Shown here piece after piece: positions 1 through 8,144 of a stretch of 64,000 nucleotides of DNA. Origin of the DNA: Pedobacter schmidteae (GTDB taxonomy: Bacteria > Bacteroidota > Bacteroidia > Sphingobacteriales > Sphingobacteriaceae); assembly GCF_900564155.1 (NCBI RefSeq), contig NZ_LS999839.1, positions 4,523,097-4,587,096 on the forward strand, read 5' to 3'. The notes beneath the pieces were generated by a model. That model was given only the letters and a program-made list of their open reading frames with translations, had not been told where the DNA came from and made no database searches. The position numbers and the translations under genes are program-made. Each line of letters opens with the position of its first letter. Position 1 is the stretch's first letter.

Positions 1-362
1 GCTATCGAGGCCTTATTAATTTCCGCTTCTGTAAAAACAGAAAGATTTGCATATTGCTGAAGGAAAGCAACAATATAAATGGTTAGCGGCACATAAACTG
101 CTACCTCTATAACAATTAACAAAGGGAGCAACCAAATGGTATTTTTAGCTTTTTTTCTGGCTGCTGGTAAAACTACATGTGCATGCAAATAAAACAAGCT
201 GATATTGCAGGCATAAAATACAAAGTAATTTCCAAAACTGGCAAAATAGCCTCTCAGCATTCCAGACAGGATCACTTCATAAAAGATAAAGAAAAGCCAG
301 GCAACGAAATGAATACGGTATTCGACAAAAAAAAGAAGACATGCTTTTAAACGTTTTTTCAT
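1..362 (-). CDS. Membrane sensor histidine kinase (LytS/YehU type), N-terminal part only
   Basis: Partial gene read leftwards and cut by the window edge; about 120 residues are visible. The start ATG is at 362-360 and the peptide begins MKKRLKACLLFF. Seen: hydrophobic stretches around residues 18-35, 45-65 and 77-100 separated by short basic loops, as in the N-terminal membrane half of Bacteroidota LytS-like kinases; the His-kinase half lies outside the window. It lies 52 bp downstream of a LytTR response regulator on the same strand, the usual pairing for this family, so it is probably the cognate kinase that phosphorylates that regulator. The family assignment rests on membrane topology plus neighbour, because no catalytic motif is visible. 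Confidence 0.7.
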   Translation of the reverse strand, partial: MKKRLKACLLFFVEYRIHFVAWLFFIFYEVILSGMLRGYFASFGNYFVFYACNISLFYLHAHVVLPAARKKAKNTIWLLPLLIVIEVAVYVPLTIYIVAFLQQYANLSVFTEAEINKASI

Positions 363-414
363 TTCATGTAGGATAATCGGGTCATGGTGCTATAACTTGT
401 TTCAGCAATACGCT

Positions 415-1161
415 TTACTCTGATATTCCCCGTGTAGATTTTAACGTTTTCTTTTCTAAAAAGGAGAAAAACTGTTTTCTGTAAGTTGTTCCCAGTGGGA
501 CTTCCAATTTGTGGTTTAAAGTGATAAATGCGCCTTCCACTTTATTGATGTAATCCATTGAAATAATAAAGGATCGTTGCACCCGGGTAAAGGAGGGATT
601 ATTTTCTAGTCTCATCTCCAGCTCTTTCATAGTCAGGTAGGCAATGTACATGCCGCCAACCGTATGAATTTTCACGTAATTATTCAACCCTTCAATAGCC
701 ACCAGATCCTTCAGGTTAATCTTTACATATTTCTGAATCTGATCCGTTTTAACAAAGAAAAAGTCTTCTGCTGGTGTTTCTTTTCTTGTATTCAGTTCAG
801 ACTTGATTAACCTGTTGATCATCAGCGCAAACTTACTCATTGAAATCGGTTTCAACAGGTACTCATTTGCCTGCACGCCAAAGGCATCAATAGCATACTT
901 TGAATGTGCAGTGGTAAAAACAAGATATCTTGTTTTGTACCTTATGGCCATAGACAGATCAAGACCAGTCATTCCCGGCATATCTACATCCATAAAAATG
1001 ATGTCAATATTATCCTCCAGGGTAATACCCATCAATGCTTTCAGGGGATCGGTAAAAGATTTAACCAAATTCAGATTAGGCATGGCTTCTATGTAATCTG
1101 CAAGCAGATCAACCGCATGTTTCTCATCATCAATAATAACACAGTTCAATTTGCCATCCAT
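415..1161 (-). CDS. LytTR-family response regulator
   Basis: 248 residues. An N-terminal CheY-like receiver (about 5-120) has the acidic pair D11-D12, phosphoacceptor D58 in FMDVDMPG, conserved T83/T84 and K104 in LLKP. A C-terminal LytTR DNA-binding domain (about 135-240) has the typical segments DLVAIEGLNNYVKIHT and FTRVQRSFIISMDYI. LytTR regulators bind pairs of about 9-bp direct repeats two helical turns apart. It is the first gene of a two-gene leftward unit with the partial kinase. Repeated CCACGTAAA boxes about 220-250 bp upstream are candidate autoregulatory sites. Target genes cannot be deduced from the sequence. Confidence 0.93.
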   Translation of the reverse strand: MDGKLNCVIIDDEKHAVDLLADYIEAMPNLNLVKSFTDPLKALMGITLEDNIDIIFMDVDMPGMTGLDLSMAIRYKTRYLVFTTAHSKYAIDAFGVQANEYLLKPISMSKFALMINRLIKSELNTRKETPAEDFFFVKTDQIQKYVKINLKDLVAIEGLNNYVKIHTVGGMYIAYLTMKELEMRLENNPSFTRVQRSFIISMDYINKVEGAFITLNHKLEVPLGTTYRKQFFSFLEKKTLKSTRGISE

Positions 1162-1382
1162 ATAAACCCAAATTTATTACTCCAATCTTCCTTAAACTTA
1201 CAAGTATTCACCCTAAATATCACGTCATTCACGTAATATATTTTATTTATTCAGGATGATTATTAGCACAAAGTTAACCGAAATGTCGTTAAAACCATAA
1301 TTTACAAAATAGCAAAAAAGGCTCTATTATACAAATAGAAGCATTTCATTTACAAAAAACTTGAAATTTCAATTTTCATTCA

Positions 1383-1412
1383 CCACGTAAAAACAACTGT
1401 TAACCACGTAAA
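1383..1412. promoter_or_regulatory. Candidate LytTR-type direct-repeat operator
   Basis: Two exact CCACGTAAA repeats at 1383-1391 and 1404-1412 are spaced 21 bp start to start, upstream of the LytTR regulator. Spacing matches LytTR binding architecture (9-bp repeats, about 12-bp spacer); the base sequence only loosely resembles published LytTR boxes. Related CACGT copies lie at 1221 and 1230. Inference only. Confidence 0.3.
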
Positions 1413-1489
1413 CAAACAAGTTGGCGTAATATAATTGGATCAAACCTGTTTCTTTCCTACTTTTAGACAACCTCCCTATTAAAAACAAG

Positions 1490-1519
1490 ATCCCTGATGC
1501 ACGGAGGCGTGTCAGGGAT
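1490..1519 (-). terminator. Hairpin, possible second terminator of the methyltransferase transcript
   Basis: ATCCCTGA (1490-1497) pairs with TCAGGGAT (1512-1519), with an inner CACG/CGTG stem. Read leftwards it is followed by a T-rich run (TCTTGTTTTT), fitting a rho-independent terminator for the gene ending at 1628. Confidence 0.45.
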
Positions 1520-1567
1520 TAATAGAAAGAAAAAAAGACGCTAGTACGTTCTCGTATATATTTAGTT

Positions 1568-1593
1568 CTAAAGGGAGTTCATCCTCCCTTTAG
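1568..1593 (-). terminator. Perfect 10-bp stem-loop downstream of the methyltransferase
   Basis: CTAAAGGGAG (1568-1577) and CTCCCTTTAG (1584-1593) form a perfect stem around a 6-base loop, 35 bp past the methyltransferase stop. No strong T tract follows leftwards, so it may be an RNA 3'-end stabiliser rather than an intrinsic terminator. Confidence 0.4.
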
Positions 1594-1627
1594 TTACTAA
1601 GTAGTAAAGTCTTAAAAATCCAAAATT

Positions 1628-2353
1628 TTATTTCTTAATACCGCCAAATGCAGCAAAGCATAAATTTTTGTGCAAAATCTCTACCTGATCAAAACCAACT
1701 TTTTTCATCAATTCTAATTGATAATTAACAGATCTTGGCGTGTCTTCATAGGCGATGTAATCAAATACTTTATCCCTGTATTCCATACCTCCAAGTGTTT
1801 CAAGGTACGCACCGTATTTCTGTTGGAAGAGTGCATTTAAGATATCAGAATCCTGAGTAACCAAATCTGAAATCCATAAACTCCCACCGGGTTTAAGTGC
1901 CTGGTAAAGCATAGAAAATAACTGTTCCCAATCTTCATCAGTCCGCAAGTGATGTAAAGTTGCAGCAGCCAAAATCACGTCGTAAGTATGAGCAGGTAAA
2001 TTCAATGCCCGCATATCCCGCTGAATAGTTGTCACCACGCCTTTAGTTTCGGCAGAAACCCTTTCTTCTGCCTTTTCCAACATAGGCAAACTGAGATCAT
2101 TAAGTGTGCAGTTCAGATCCGGAATCTTAGTCAGCATCTTTAAAGTGTAATTACCAGCACCACAACCAATATCCAACAGTTCTTTCGCATTTGGATTTAC
2201 ATATCTGGCTGCTTCTGTACAAAGATCCATTGTCAAAACAGCATCTAAGGTGGTCAGCTGCCCTGTATCCAGATTCGAAAAACGTGCTACATCCTGGTCA
2301 AATCTTAGCCGGATCTCTTCATTTGTTGCCTTATCAGAATAGTCTGTCTTCAT
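1628..2353 (-). CDS. Class I SAM-dependent methyltransferase
   Basis: Motif I LLDIGCGAGNYT (SAM glycine loop, residues 70-81 of the longest frame) is followed by an acidic strand end (LNDLS), a motif-IV-like region DVILAAATLHHL and the LKPGGSLWISD segment, giving a complete Rossmann methyltransferase. The frame opens at 2386, but an internal Met (ATG at 2353) precedes MKTDYSDKATNEEIRLRFD, which is where the domain's helical N-terminus begins; I prefer that start (241 residues). It is monocistronic on the minus strand with hairpins behind it. The substrate cannot be told from sequence; the overall type resembles small-molecule methyltransferases. Confidence 0.85.
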   Translation of the reverse strand: MKTDYSDKATNEEIRLRFDQDVARFSNLDTGQLTTLDAVLTMDLCTEAARYVNPNAKELLDIGCGAGNYTLKMLTKIPDLNCTLNDLSLPMLEKAEERVSAETKGVVTTIQRDMRALNLPAHTYDVILAAATLHHLRTDEDWEQLFSMLYQALKPGGSLWISDLVTQDSDILNALFQQKYGAYLETLGGMEYRDKVFDYIAYEDTPRSVNYQLELMKKVGFDQVEILHKNLCFAAFGGIKK

Positions 2354-2483
2354 TTCAATTTTGTTTATGAACCCTAAAATAGTCATTCAAATATTTTTTT
2401 ATATCAGATAGGGGTAAAAACCAATGTTGTTGTCATACTACCAAACAACAAAACACATGAATAATTTCATTAAACAAAAAAGC

Positions 2484-3053
2484 ATGAAAACAAACAAGTT
2501 TTATTTAGCAGTTGCAGCAATCCTTTTTACTATGGGTACTGCCAGCGCACAGGACACCGAATTCAATTTCGGTATAAAGGCAGGGGCCAGCTACGCGACC
2601 TTACCCAGTAGCTTAAAAAGTATAACAGACAAAAAAGGAAAAATTGGTTATAACGTGGGCGCTTTTGCCAGGGTAGGAAAAGCACTTTACTTTCAACCCG
2701 AACTTAACTATGTAAGTTTTAAAAGTTCATACAATTACGGATCTGCAACTTATAAACCAAAGTTCAACCAAATCAACCTTCCGCTTATGGTCGGCTATAA
2801 GATATTCAACACCAGCGACTTAAACTTTAGAGTATCAGCGGGACCGGATCTAAGTTATACGCTAAACAAGGCCGAGGGACCAGCTACATTCGACTATAAA
2901 AAATTCAATGCCGGAGGAGTGATCAACGCGGGGGTAGACATAGGCAACCTTACCCTTGACGCCAGATACAGCAGGGGATTCACTAAAATAAATAAGGAAT
3001 TGGACGAAAAAACAGGTATTTTCAATCTATCTGTTGGTTTCAAGCTTTTTTAA
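2484..3053 (+). CDS. Outer-membrane beta-barrel protein (porin-like, OMP_b-brl type)
   Basis: 189 residues from MKTNKFYLAVAAILF, which gives a clean signal peptide cleaved after TASAQ. The longer in-frame start at 2424 would add 20 polar residues before the signal, so it is rejected. The mature part shows alternating amphipathic strands (FNFGIKAGASYATL, ALYFQPELNYVSF, LTLDARYSRGF) and ends in the aromatic-terminated strand NLSVGFKLF, the usual outer-membrane insertion signal. Size fits a small 8-stranded barrel. Its role is unknown; such proteins are common single genes in this phylum. A strong bidirectional terminator follows. Confidence 0.85.
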   Translation: MKTNKFYLAVAAILFTMGTASAQDTEFNFGIKAGASYATLPSSLKSITDKKGKIGYNVGAFARVGKALYFQPELNYVSFKSSYNYGSATYKPKFNQINLPLMVGYKIFNTSDLNFRVSAGPDLSYTLNKAEGPATFDYKKFNAGGVINAGVDIGNLTLDARYSRGFTKINKELDEKTGIFNLSVGFKLF

Positions 3054-3073
3054 AAGAACTTGAAAATAATAGA

Positions 3074-3120
3074 TTTAAACGAAAAGAGCCCGATGTAATA
3101 TCGGGCTCTTTTCGTTTAAA
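3074..3120. terminator. Bidirectional rho-independent terminator
   Basis: A perfect 21-bp inverted repeat (3074-3094 with 3100-3120, loop GTAAT) sits between convergent genes. It has A/T ends on both sides, so it works for the barrel gene rightwards and the PAP2-type gene leftwards. The right arm overlaps the stop codon of the leftward gene. Confidence 0.9.
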
Positions 3121-3736
3121 TTTTAGCCATCGACTTTCCTAAATACCAGCAAAGCCAGGTAAAAAATGGCGCTGCTAAAATATCTGCAGTATAATGAACA
3201 TGTTGAATCAACAATAGCACGGCAACCACCCCTGAGGCTATAAAAGCCATAAGTTTATCCGATTTCCGTTCCATACAAAGGGCGCATAAAAATGCGGTAG
3301 CTGTATGTCCCGAAAAAAACAAATCCTTGGTAATCACATTAGAATGATAAAAGAAAATCGAACAAGGATCAGCAAGATTAATGATGTCAACAGGCGGATT
3401 AAGTGGAACCAATGTAATCGTAATAATCCGGGCAATACATAAAAAAATAAACGCCCATAATGCCGTAAGACACATAATCGTATTCCTCGACATGCGGTAC
3501 AAAAACAACCCGATCATACCATACAAAACAACAAATATGCCTATTGACATGTCCTTGGCTGGTATACGGCTCAACACCCAATCATTCAATACAATTCCTT
3601 CCCGGGCTTCAATATGGGAAAAGAAATGGGGTATCGAAATTAAAATAGCAATAAGAAGGATCATTCCTATGATAAATTTAATTCGGAATGCTTGATAATC
3701 CCAGGCAACTGGCCAGGTATACTGTTTAGACTGCAT
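3116..3736 (-). CDS. PAP2_C-type integral membrane phosphatase/phosphotransferase
   Basis: 206 residues with about six hydrophobic segments (about 20-38, 63-80, 87-110, 140-155, 163-180, 184-200). Catalytic-type motifs are FFSGHTATAF (H144) and HVHYTAD (H181, D185). That His-His-Asp set with SGHT and HYTAD is the arrangement of the PAP2_C / sphingomyelin-synthase-like branch of the lipid phosphatase superfamily. Known relatives act on phosphatidic acid or transfer phospho-head groups to ceramide. Sphingobacteriaceae make sphingolipids, so a role in sphingolipid or phospholipid head-group chemistry is plausible but inferred. Transcribed alone, convergent with the barrel gene. Confidence 0.75.
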   Translation of the reverse strand: MQSKQYTWPVAWDYQAFRIKFIIGMILLIAILISIPHFFSHIEAREGIVLNDWVLSRIPAKDMSIGIFVVLYGMIGLFLYRMSRNTIMCLTALWAFIFLCIARIITITLVPLNPPVDIINLADPCSIFFYHSNVITKDLFFSGHTATAFLCALCMERKSDKLMAFIASGVVAVLLLIQHVHYTADILAAPFFTWLCWYLGKSMAKI

Positions 3737-3974
3737 TAAATTGGTTAGTTGTTTTTTTAAAGGTAAAAATATACAAATAAAGTGATTTTAATAATAAAGT
3801 TACACTGACTTAACTTTTTATTCACCGTACCTCACCGATATTAAACTTTAAATGTTTTTTCTAATAAGACTGTAAACCGACCATAATATTACAAACCGAC
3901 ACTAATTTTCTTTAATTTATTTAAATTGTGTTACAAAAAGTATAAATTACAACAACCAAATACCGCTATTACAT
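3737..3974. promoter_or_regulatory. Divergent promoter region with AAACCGAC direct repeats
   Basis: This 238-bp AT-rich stretch between the leftward PAP2-type gene and the rightward GMC operon carries two exact AAACCGAC copies (3874-3881 and 3893-3900, 19 bp apart). These are a candidate operator. No convincing TAnnTTTG promoter box was found. Confidence 0.3.
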
Positions 3975-5711
3975 ATGAATGAATTTCAGATTAAGAAATC
4001 TACTAAAAATTACGACGTCATCATCGTTGGCTCTGGAGCAGGTGGTGGAATGGCAGGATATGTACTGGCCAACGCAGGACAAAAAGTTCTAATGCTTGAA
4101 GCAGGTGCCGACTTTGACCCTCGTCTCCATGCACAACAACTAAAATGGTCATGGGAATCCCCACGTCGCGGCGCCGGAACCACACGTCCATTTGGCGATT
4201 TTGATGCCTCATATGGAGGATGGGAGCTGGACGGAGAACCTTATACACAAAAAAACAACTCCGAATTTGCCTGGTTCCGTTCAAGAATGCTTGGCGGAAG
4301 AACCAATCACTGGGGGCGGATTTCTTTAAGGATGGGCCCCGATGATTTTAAATGTAAAGATGGATTAACTGACAACTGGCCGATAACATATGATGAAGTT
4401 AAACCTTATTACGATAAGGTGGACCGCCTGATAGGGGTATACGGTACGGTTGAAGGTATAGAGAGCGAACCTGACGGTATATTTTTGCCACCCCCTAAGC
4501 CGAGATTAAATGAGCTGTTTATAAAAAAAGCGGGCGAAAAAACCGGTGTAAAAGTAATTCCCGGAAGAGGATCTGTATTAACAGAAGCTTTACCAGGCAA
4601 TAAGGATCGTGCGCCTTGCTTTTATTGTGGCCAATGTGGCCGGAGCTGCAAAGTTTACGGAGATTTCTCGGCATCCTCTTGTTTGGTTATACCAGCGGTA
4701 AAAACAGGGAACCTAACCGTCATCACCAATGCGATGGTAAGGGAAGTACTCACTGATGCAGCTGGTTTGGCCACAGGAGTATCTTATGTTAACACAATAG
4801 ATCTTCAGGAGTACCAGGCAAATGCCGGTATTGTTATTTTGGGTGCCAGCGCCTGCGAATCGGCAAGGTTACTGCTCAACTCCAAATCTTCCGCACATCC
4901 CAATGGTCTGGCCAATAGCAGTGGCATTATAGGAAAGTACCTGCATGATTCAACCGGGGCTAGCCTAAGTGGTTTTTTGCCTCAACTGATGGACCGAAAA
5001 CGTTACAACGAAGATGGGGTAGGAAGTGTGCACATCTATTCGCCCTGGTGGCTTGACAACAAAAAACTGGACTTTCCACGTGGCTATCATATAGAATATT
5101 GGGGTGGAATGGGCATGCCAGCCTATGGTTTTGGTAGCGGAGCTCCAAAAATGAATGGACTGGTACCCGACAGGAACGGAAAAATGAAGGAAGCCGGTGG
5201 TTATGGTGCATCCTTAAAAGACGACTACCGACGCTTTTATGGCACAGGTGTTGGAATGGCAGGCAGGGGTACTGCCATCGCACGAGAAACAAATTATTGT
5301 GAAATAGATCCTAATATAGTCGATAAATATGGTATCCCGGTATTGCGCTTCAATTACAAATGGGCACCTGAAGAAATCAAACAGGCCAAACACATGCAGG
5401 AGACTTTCCAGGCCATGATGCATGCCATGGGCGCCATCATCACATCTGACATTCCCGGAGCTGATACCAATTACGGCCTGGAAGCACCCGGAAAAATTAT
5501 ACATGAGGTAGGTACAGTGAGAATGGGTGATGACCCTAAAAAATCTGCATTAAACAAATGGTGCCAGGCACATGAGTGCAAAAATCTTTTTGTTGTAGAC
5601 GCCGCCCCATTTGTACAACAAGGTGATAAAAATGCAACCTGGACCATATTGGCCCTATCCATGAGAACTGCAGAATATATTTTGGACCAGAAGAAAAAAC
5701 AAAACATTTAG
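3975..5711 (+). CDS. GMC-family FAD sugar dehydrogenase, large subunit
   Basis: 578 residues. The N-terminal FAD dinucleotide motif is VIIVGSGAGGGMAG (16-28) with LEAG at 41-44. The C-terminal GMC block carries H511 (IIHEVGTVRMG) and N554 (DKNATWTILAL), matching the catalytic His/Asn pair of GMC oxidoreductases. A cysteine group C215-x2-C218-x2-C221-x3-C225 (plus C236) lies mid-protein; Cys-rich segments in bacterial FAD-glucose dehydrogenase relatives hold an Fe-S cluster that passes electrons on. There is no signal peptide of its own. The next gene, 4 bp downstream, is the Tat-exported small subunit, so co-export of the folded pair is likely. Substrate is probably a sugar or glycoside; relatives include glucoside 3-dehydrogenases and gluconate 2-dehydrogenase. 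The exact oxidation site is inference. Confidence 0.88.
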   Translation: MNEFQIKKSTKNYDVIIVGSGAGGGMAGYVLANAGQKVLMLEAGADFDPRLHAQQLKWSWESPRRGAGTTRPFGDFDASYGGWELDGEPYTQKNNSEFAWFRSRMLGGRTNHWGRISLRMGPDDFKCKDGLTDNWPITYDEVKPYYDKVDRLIGVYGTVEGIESEPDGIFLPPPKPRLNELFIKKAGEKTGVKVIPGRGSVLTEALPGNKDRAPCFYCGQCGRSCKVYGDFSASSCLVIPAVKTGNLTVITNAMVREVLTDAAGLATGVSYVNTIDLQEYQANAGIVILGASACESARLLLNSKSSAHPNGLANSSGIIGKYLHDSTGASLSGFLPQLMDRKRYNEDGVGSVHIYSPWWLDNKKLDFPRGYHIEYWGGMGMPAYGFGSGAPKMNGLVPDRNGKMKEAGGYGASLKDDYRRFYGTGVGMAGRGTAIARETNYCEIDPNIVDKYGIPVLRFNYKWAPEEIKQAKHMQETFQAMMHAMGAIITSDIPGADTNYGLEAPGKIIHEVGTVRMGDDPKKSALNKWCQAHECKNLFVVDAAPFVQQGDKNATWTILALSMRTAEYILDQKKKQNI

Positions 5712-5715
5712 CCCT

Positions 5716-6333
5716 ATGAACAGACGTGAATCCTTAAAAATATTAGGTTTAACAACACTAAGCGCGGGTGTATTACTTGAAGCATGTAAGCCTGGCGAAG
5801 ATAAAACCAACCTTAAAGCTGAAAACAACGAACAAGCTGAAGCAGGAAGACAGCAATTTGAGATAGAGAGAGATAAAAAACTCCATGCCGAAAAGTTTTT
5901 CAGTGCACATGAAATGGCTACCATTACCGTATTGGCCGATATCATCATTCCTAAGGACGAGAAATCGGGGAATGCATCCGATGCAAAAGTTCCTGAATTT
6001 ATTGAGTTTATTGTAAAGGACATCCCTTCTCATCAAACACCTATGCGGGGAGGCTTAAAATGGCTTGAGCTGCAATGTCTAAACCGCTTTCAGAAACCAT
6101 TTAAGGATGCTACAGCAGAACAGCAAACGCAAATGCTTGATCTGATTGCTTACCCCAATAAAGTAAAACCTGGAATGGAACAGGGAGTGGCATTTTTTAC
6201 CCTGATGAGAAGTCTGACCGCATCGGGATTCTTTACCAGCGAAATGGGGATCAAAGACATAGGTTATGCAGGAAACACACCAAACAAATGGGAGGGCGTG
6301 CCGGCTGATGTTTTAAAGCAATACAATCTTTAG
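5716..6333 (+). CDS. Gluconate 2-dehydrogenase subunit 3-family protein, Tat lipoprotein
   Basis: 205 residues. The N-terminus NRRESLKILGL is a twin-arginine signal that ends in a lipobox (LLEAC, C24), so the mature protein should be lipid-anchored after Tat export. The remainder (HEMATITVLADIIIPKDE, MRGGLKWLE, GFFTSEMGIKDIGYAGN) matches the small subunit that accompanies GMC sugar dehydrogenases. It starts 4 bp after the flavoprotein stop, so the two are translationally linked. Known role: chaperoning, export and stabilising of the flavoprotein subunit. No cytochrome subunit is encoded next to it; electrons may go to a separate cytochrome or quinone. Confidence 0.88.
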   Translation: MNRRESLKILGLTTLSAGVLLEACKPGEDKTNLKAENNEQAEAGRQQFEIERDKKLHAEKFFSAHEMATITVLADIIIPKDEKSGNASDAKVPEFIEFIVKDIPSHQTPMRGGLKWLELQCLNRFQKPFKDATAEQQTQMLDLIAYPNKVKPGMEQGVAFFTLMRSLTASGFFTSEMGIKDIGYAGNTPNKWEGVPADVLKQYNL

Positions 6334-6382
6334 CTACGGATTACTTAACATAAACTTAACCTACTCAAAATACATTAATTTC

Positions 6383-6390
6383 TAGTTTTG
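6383..6390 (+). promoter_or_regulatory. Candidate Bacteroidota -7 promoter box for the first sigma-factor operon
   Basis: TAGTTTTG at 6383-6390 matches the TAnnTTTG -7 consensus used by the major sigma factor of Bacteroidota, about 72 bp before the sigma gene start. The -33 element is weak (TTAAC region near 6355). Not experimentally supported. Confidence 0.4.
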
Positions 6391-6461
6391 CAGAAAATAA
6401 ACAAACGCTGGTAATTTATGACTATTCAGGTTACATTTTAAATAGCGTTATACCTTCTGTT

Positions 6462-7019
6462 ATGTACCAACAAGCTGATCAGTTTACAGTTATATTTAAT
6501 ACCTATTGGAAAAAGCTGTATGTAATTGCATACCGGCGTTTAAGGGACGAAGAACTGGCAAAGGACATTGTGCAGGATGTATTCGTATATTTTTGGAAGG
6601 AAAGGCAAAACATCAATATTAACGGATCATTAGAGGCTTACCTCCGCAAATCAGTACAGTACCAGATCATTGCCCATTTCAGAAAACATACCATACATTC
6701 TAAAGCTTTGGGCTTTCTGTTGGAAAAAATGAACGAGGTAGAGGTCAACATCCGTGACATATTAACTGAACAGGACTTCGCCAATACTGTTCAAACCGAG
6801 GTTAAAGAAATGCCTGGAACCATGCAGGAGATCTTTAACCTTCGGTTCAAAGACCAGTCCGTTAAAGAAATTTCAGAAAGCCTTGGCCTGGCTGAAAAAA
6901 CAGTCAGGAATAACATATCCATAGGTTTAGTCCGCATTCGCAAAGCCATCTCCAGAGATTTCCCTGAAGATTTTTCAGCTATTTGCCTTGCGCTCTATAT
7001 TTTACTTGGCCCCAAATAG
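6462..7019 (+). CDS. ECF RNA polymerase sigma factor, FecI-like
   Basis: 185 residues. Region 2 is seen as FNTYWKKLYVIAYRRLRDEELAKDIVQDVFVYFWKE in segments, and region 4 as MPGTMQEIFNLRFKDQSVKEISESLGLAEKTVRNNISIGLVRIRKAI, the usual -35-recognising helix-turn-helix. It is followed 97 bp later by a FecR anti-sigma and then an STN-containing SusC, the classic cell-surface signalling cascade. When the SusC transporter binds substrate, its STN domain contacts FecR, which frees this sigma factor to transcribe the SusC/D operon. Confidence 0.92.
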   Translation: MYQQADQFTVIFNTYWKKLYVIAYRRLRDEELAKDIVQDVFVYFWKERQNININGSLEAYLRKSVQYQIIAHFRKHTIHSKALGFLLEKMNEVEVNIRDILTEQDFANTVQTEVKEMPGTMQEIFNLRFKDQSVKEISESLGLAEKTVRNNISIGLVRIRKAISRDFPEDFSAICLALYILLGPK

Positions 7020-7116
7020 GCCATCTCTTTTTTTTTCTTTTTTTTTCGGGAAGAATCCCAACACAGTTCTACTCTATAAGTAAATGTCCCAAAAAGGCAA
7101 TACTTAAAAGAGAGAA

Positions 7117-8085
7117 ATGAACGCCAACCAATTAAAAAAATTACTGACTGCCTTTTTAAAAAACAGGCTCAATAAAACGGATAAAAACCTATTACAAAAC
7201 TGGTACGATTCATTTGGTGAATCAGAACATCAGGTTCCGGGACTAAACAATGCCAGGGAAGAAGAACTCCTAAAAAATGAATTGCTTAGTAGAATTCAGT
7301 TACAGCTAAATGAACCGGAAAAGCCGACATTCAAACTATGGTCACTCAGAAATGTTGCCGCATCCGTAGCTGTACTAACCACAGTGGGGCTTGCCGGATG
7401 GTTCTTTATGTTTAAAAATGCACAAAACACCACCGGTCAAACGACTTTTCAAATTGTAAGCACTACTTCTGCTCAATTAAAAAAAGTGATCCTACCTGAT
7501 GGTTCAATCGTACATTTAAATGCCAATTCACGCATAAAAATCCCCCATAGATTTGCTGCAACCAGCAGGCAGTTTTATCTTGAAGAAGGAGAGGCCTTTT
7601 TTGAAGTTACCAAAGATAAAACCAGGCCTTTCGTCATCCACAGTCAGCAACTGGATGTAAAAGTACTAGGCACCTCGTTCAATGTCCGTTCCTATAAACA
7701 ACTCAACAACCTCAAAGTAGCGGTAACTACCGGAAAAGTAAGTGTAAGTGAGCAAGGGAAAGTATATGGTATACTCACGCCAGGGCAGCAAATTACCTAT
7801 TACAAAAACAGTAAAACTATTCAGTTATCGCAGGTTAGTCCGGCCGATAACAACGCCTGGATAGGCGGAAAAATTTATCTGGAAAAAGCCGGCTTTGAAG
7901 AGCTTGCTTTGGCCATGCACAACATTTACGGCGTGACATTAAAACAGCAGATGAAACATCATCCTGCTTATCAGTACAATTTAACTATCCGTTCAGATCG
8001 CTCACTGGCAGAAACCATGAAGCTGATCTGCGCAATCCATGGTCACAATTATAAAAAAAATGCAAATGAAATACTGATGTACTAA
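7117..8085 (+). CDS. FecR-family anti-sigma factor
   Basis: 322 residues in the usual order: a cytoplasmic sigma-binding region (1-75), one membrane helix (about 80-99, RNVAASVAVLTTVGLAGWFF), a periplasmic FecR domain (about 118-215, with LPDGSIVHLNANSRI and FYLEEGEAFFEVTKD) and a C-terminal DUF4974-type domain (about 255-320) that resembles the STN fold and mediates contact with the SusC partner. Start supported by the A-rich leader GAGAGAAATG. Partner of the upstream sigma factor and downstream SusC. Confidence 0.93.
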   Translation: MNANQLKKLLTAFLKNRLNKTDKNLLQNWYDSFGESEHQVPGLNNAREEELLKNELLSRIQLQLNEPEKPTFKLWSLRNVAASVAVLTTVGLAGWFFMFKNAQNTTGQTTFQIVSTTSAQLKKVILPDGSIVHLNANSRIKIPHRFAATSRQFYLEEGEAFFEVTKDKTRPFVIHSQQLDVKVLGTSFNVRSYKQLNNLKVAVTTGKVSVSEQGKVYGILTPGQQITYYKNSKTIQLSQVSPADNNAWIGGKIYLEKAGFEELALAMHNIYGVTLKQQMKHHPAYQYNLTIRSDRSLAETMKLICAIHGHNYKKNANEILMY

Positions 8086-8144
8086 CAGCACCAACACATA
8101 CCTAAACTCAAGACAGAACCAGCTAAAAAAATAACCTTACACAT

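Larger units (their letters stand above)
1162..1627. other. 466-bp AT-rich intergenic region with two hairpins and repeated ACGTAA boxes
   Basis: No gene is seen. It separates the 3' end of a leftward methyltransferase gene from the start of the leftward LytTR gene. It holds two stem-loops (annotated separately) and a set of CACGT/CCACGTAAA motifs at 1221-1226, 1230-1236, 1383-1391 and 1404-1412. The last two are exact 9-bp direct repeats 21 bp apart, the spacing expected of a LytTR site. Confidence 0.6.

Noticed and set aside
4960..5292. Antisense frame of 110 residues inside the GMC gene
   Set aside because: Shadow of a strongly conserved gene; similar long antisense frames occur all over the window and none shows a domain.
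3975..6333. Cholesterol or choline oxidase reading of the GMC protein
   Set aside because: The adjacent subunit-3-type Tat lipoprotein and the Cys cluster point to the sugar-dehydrogenase branch.
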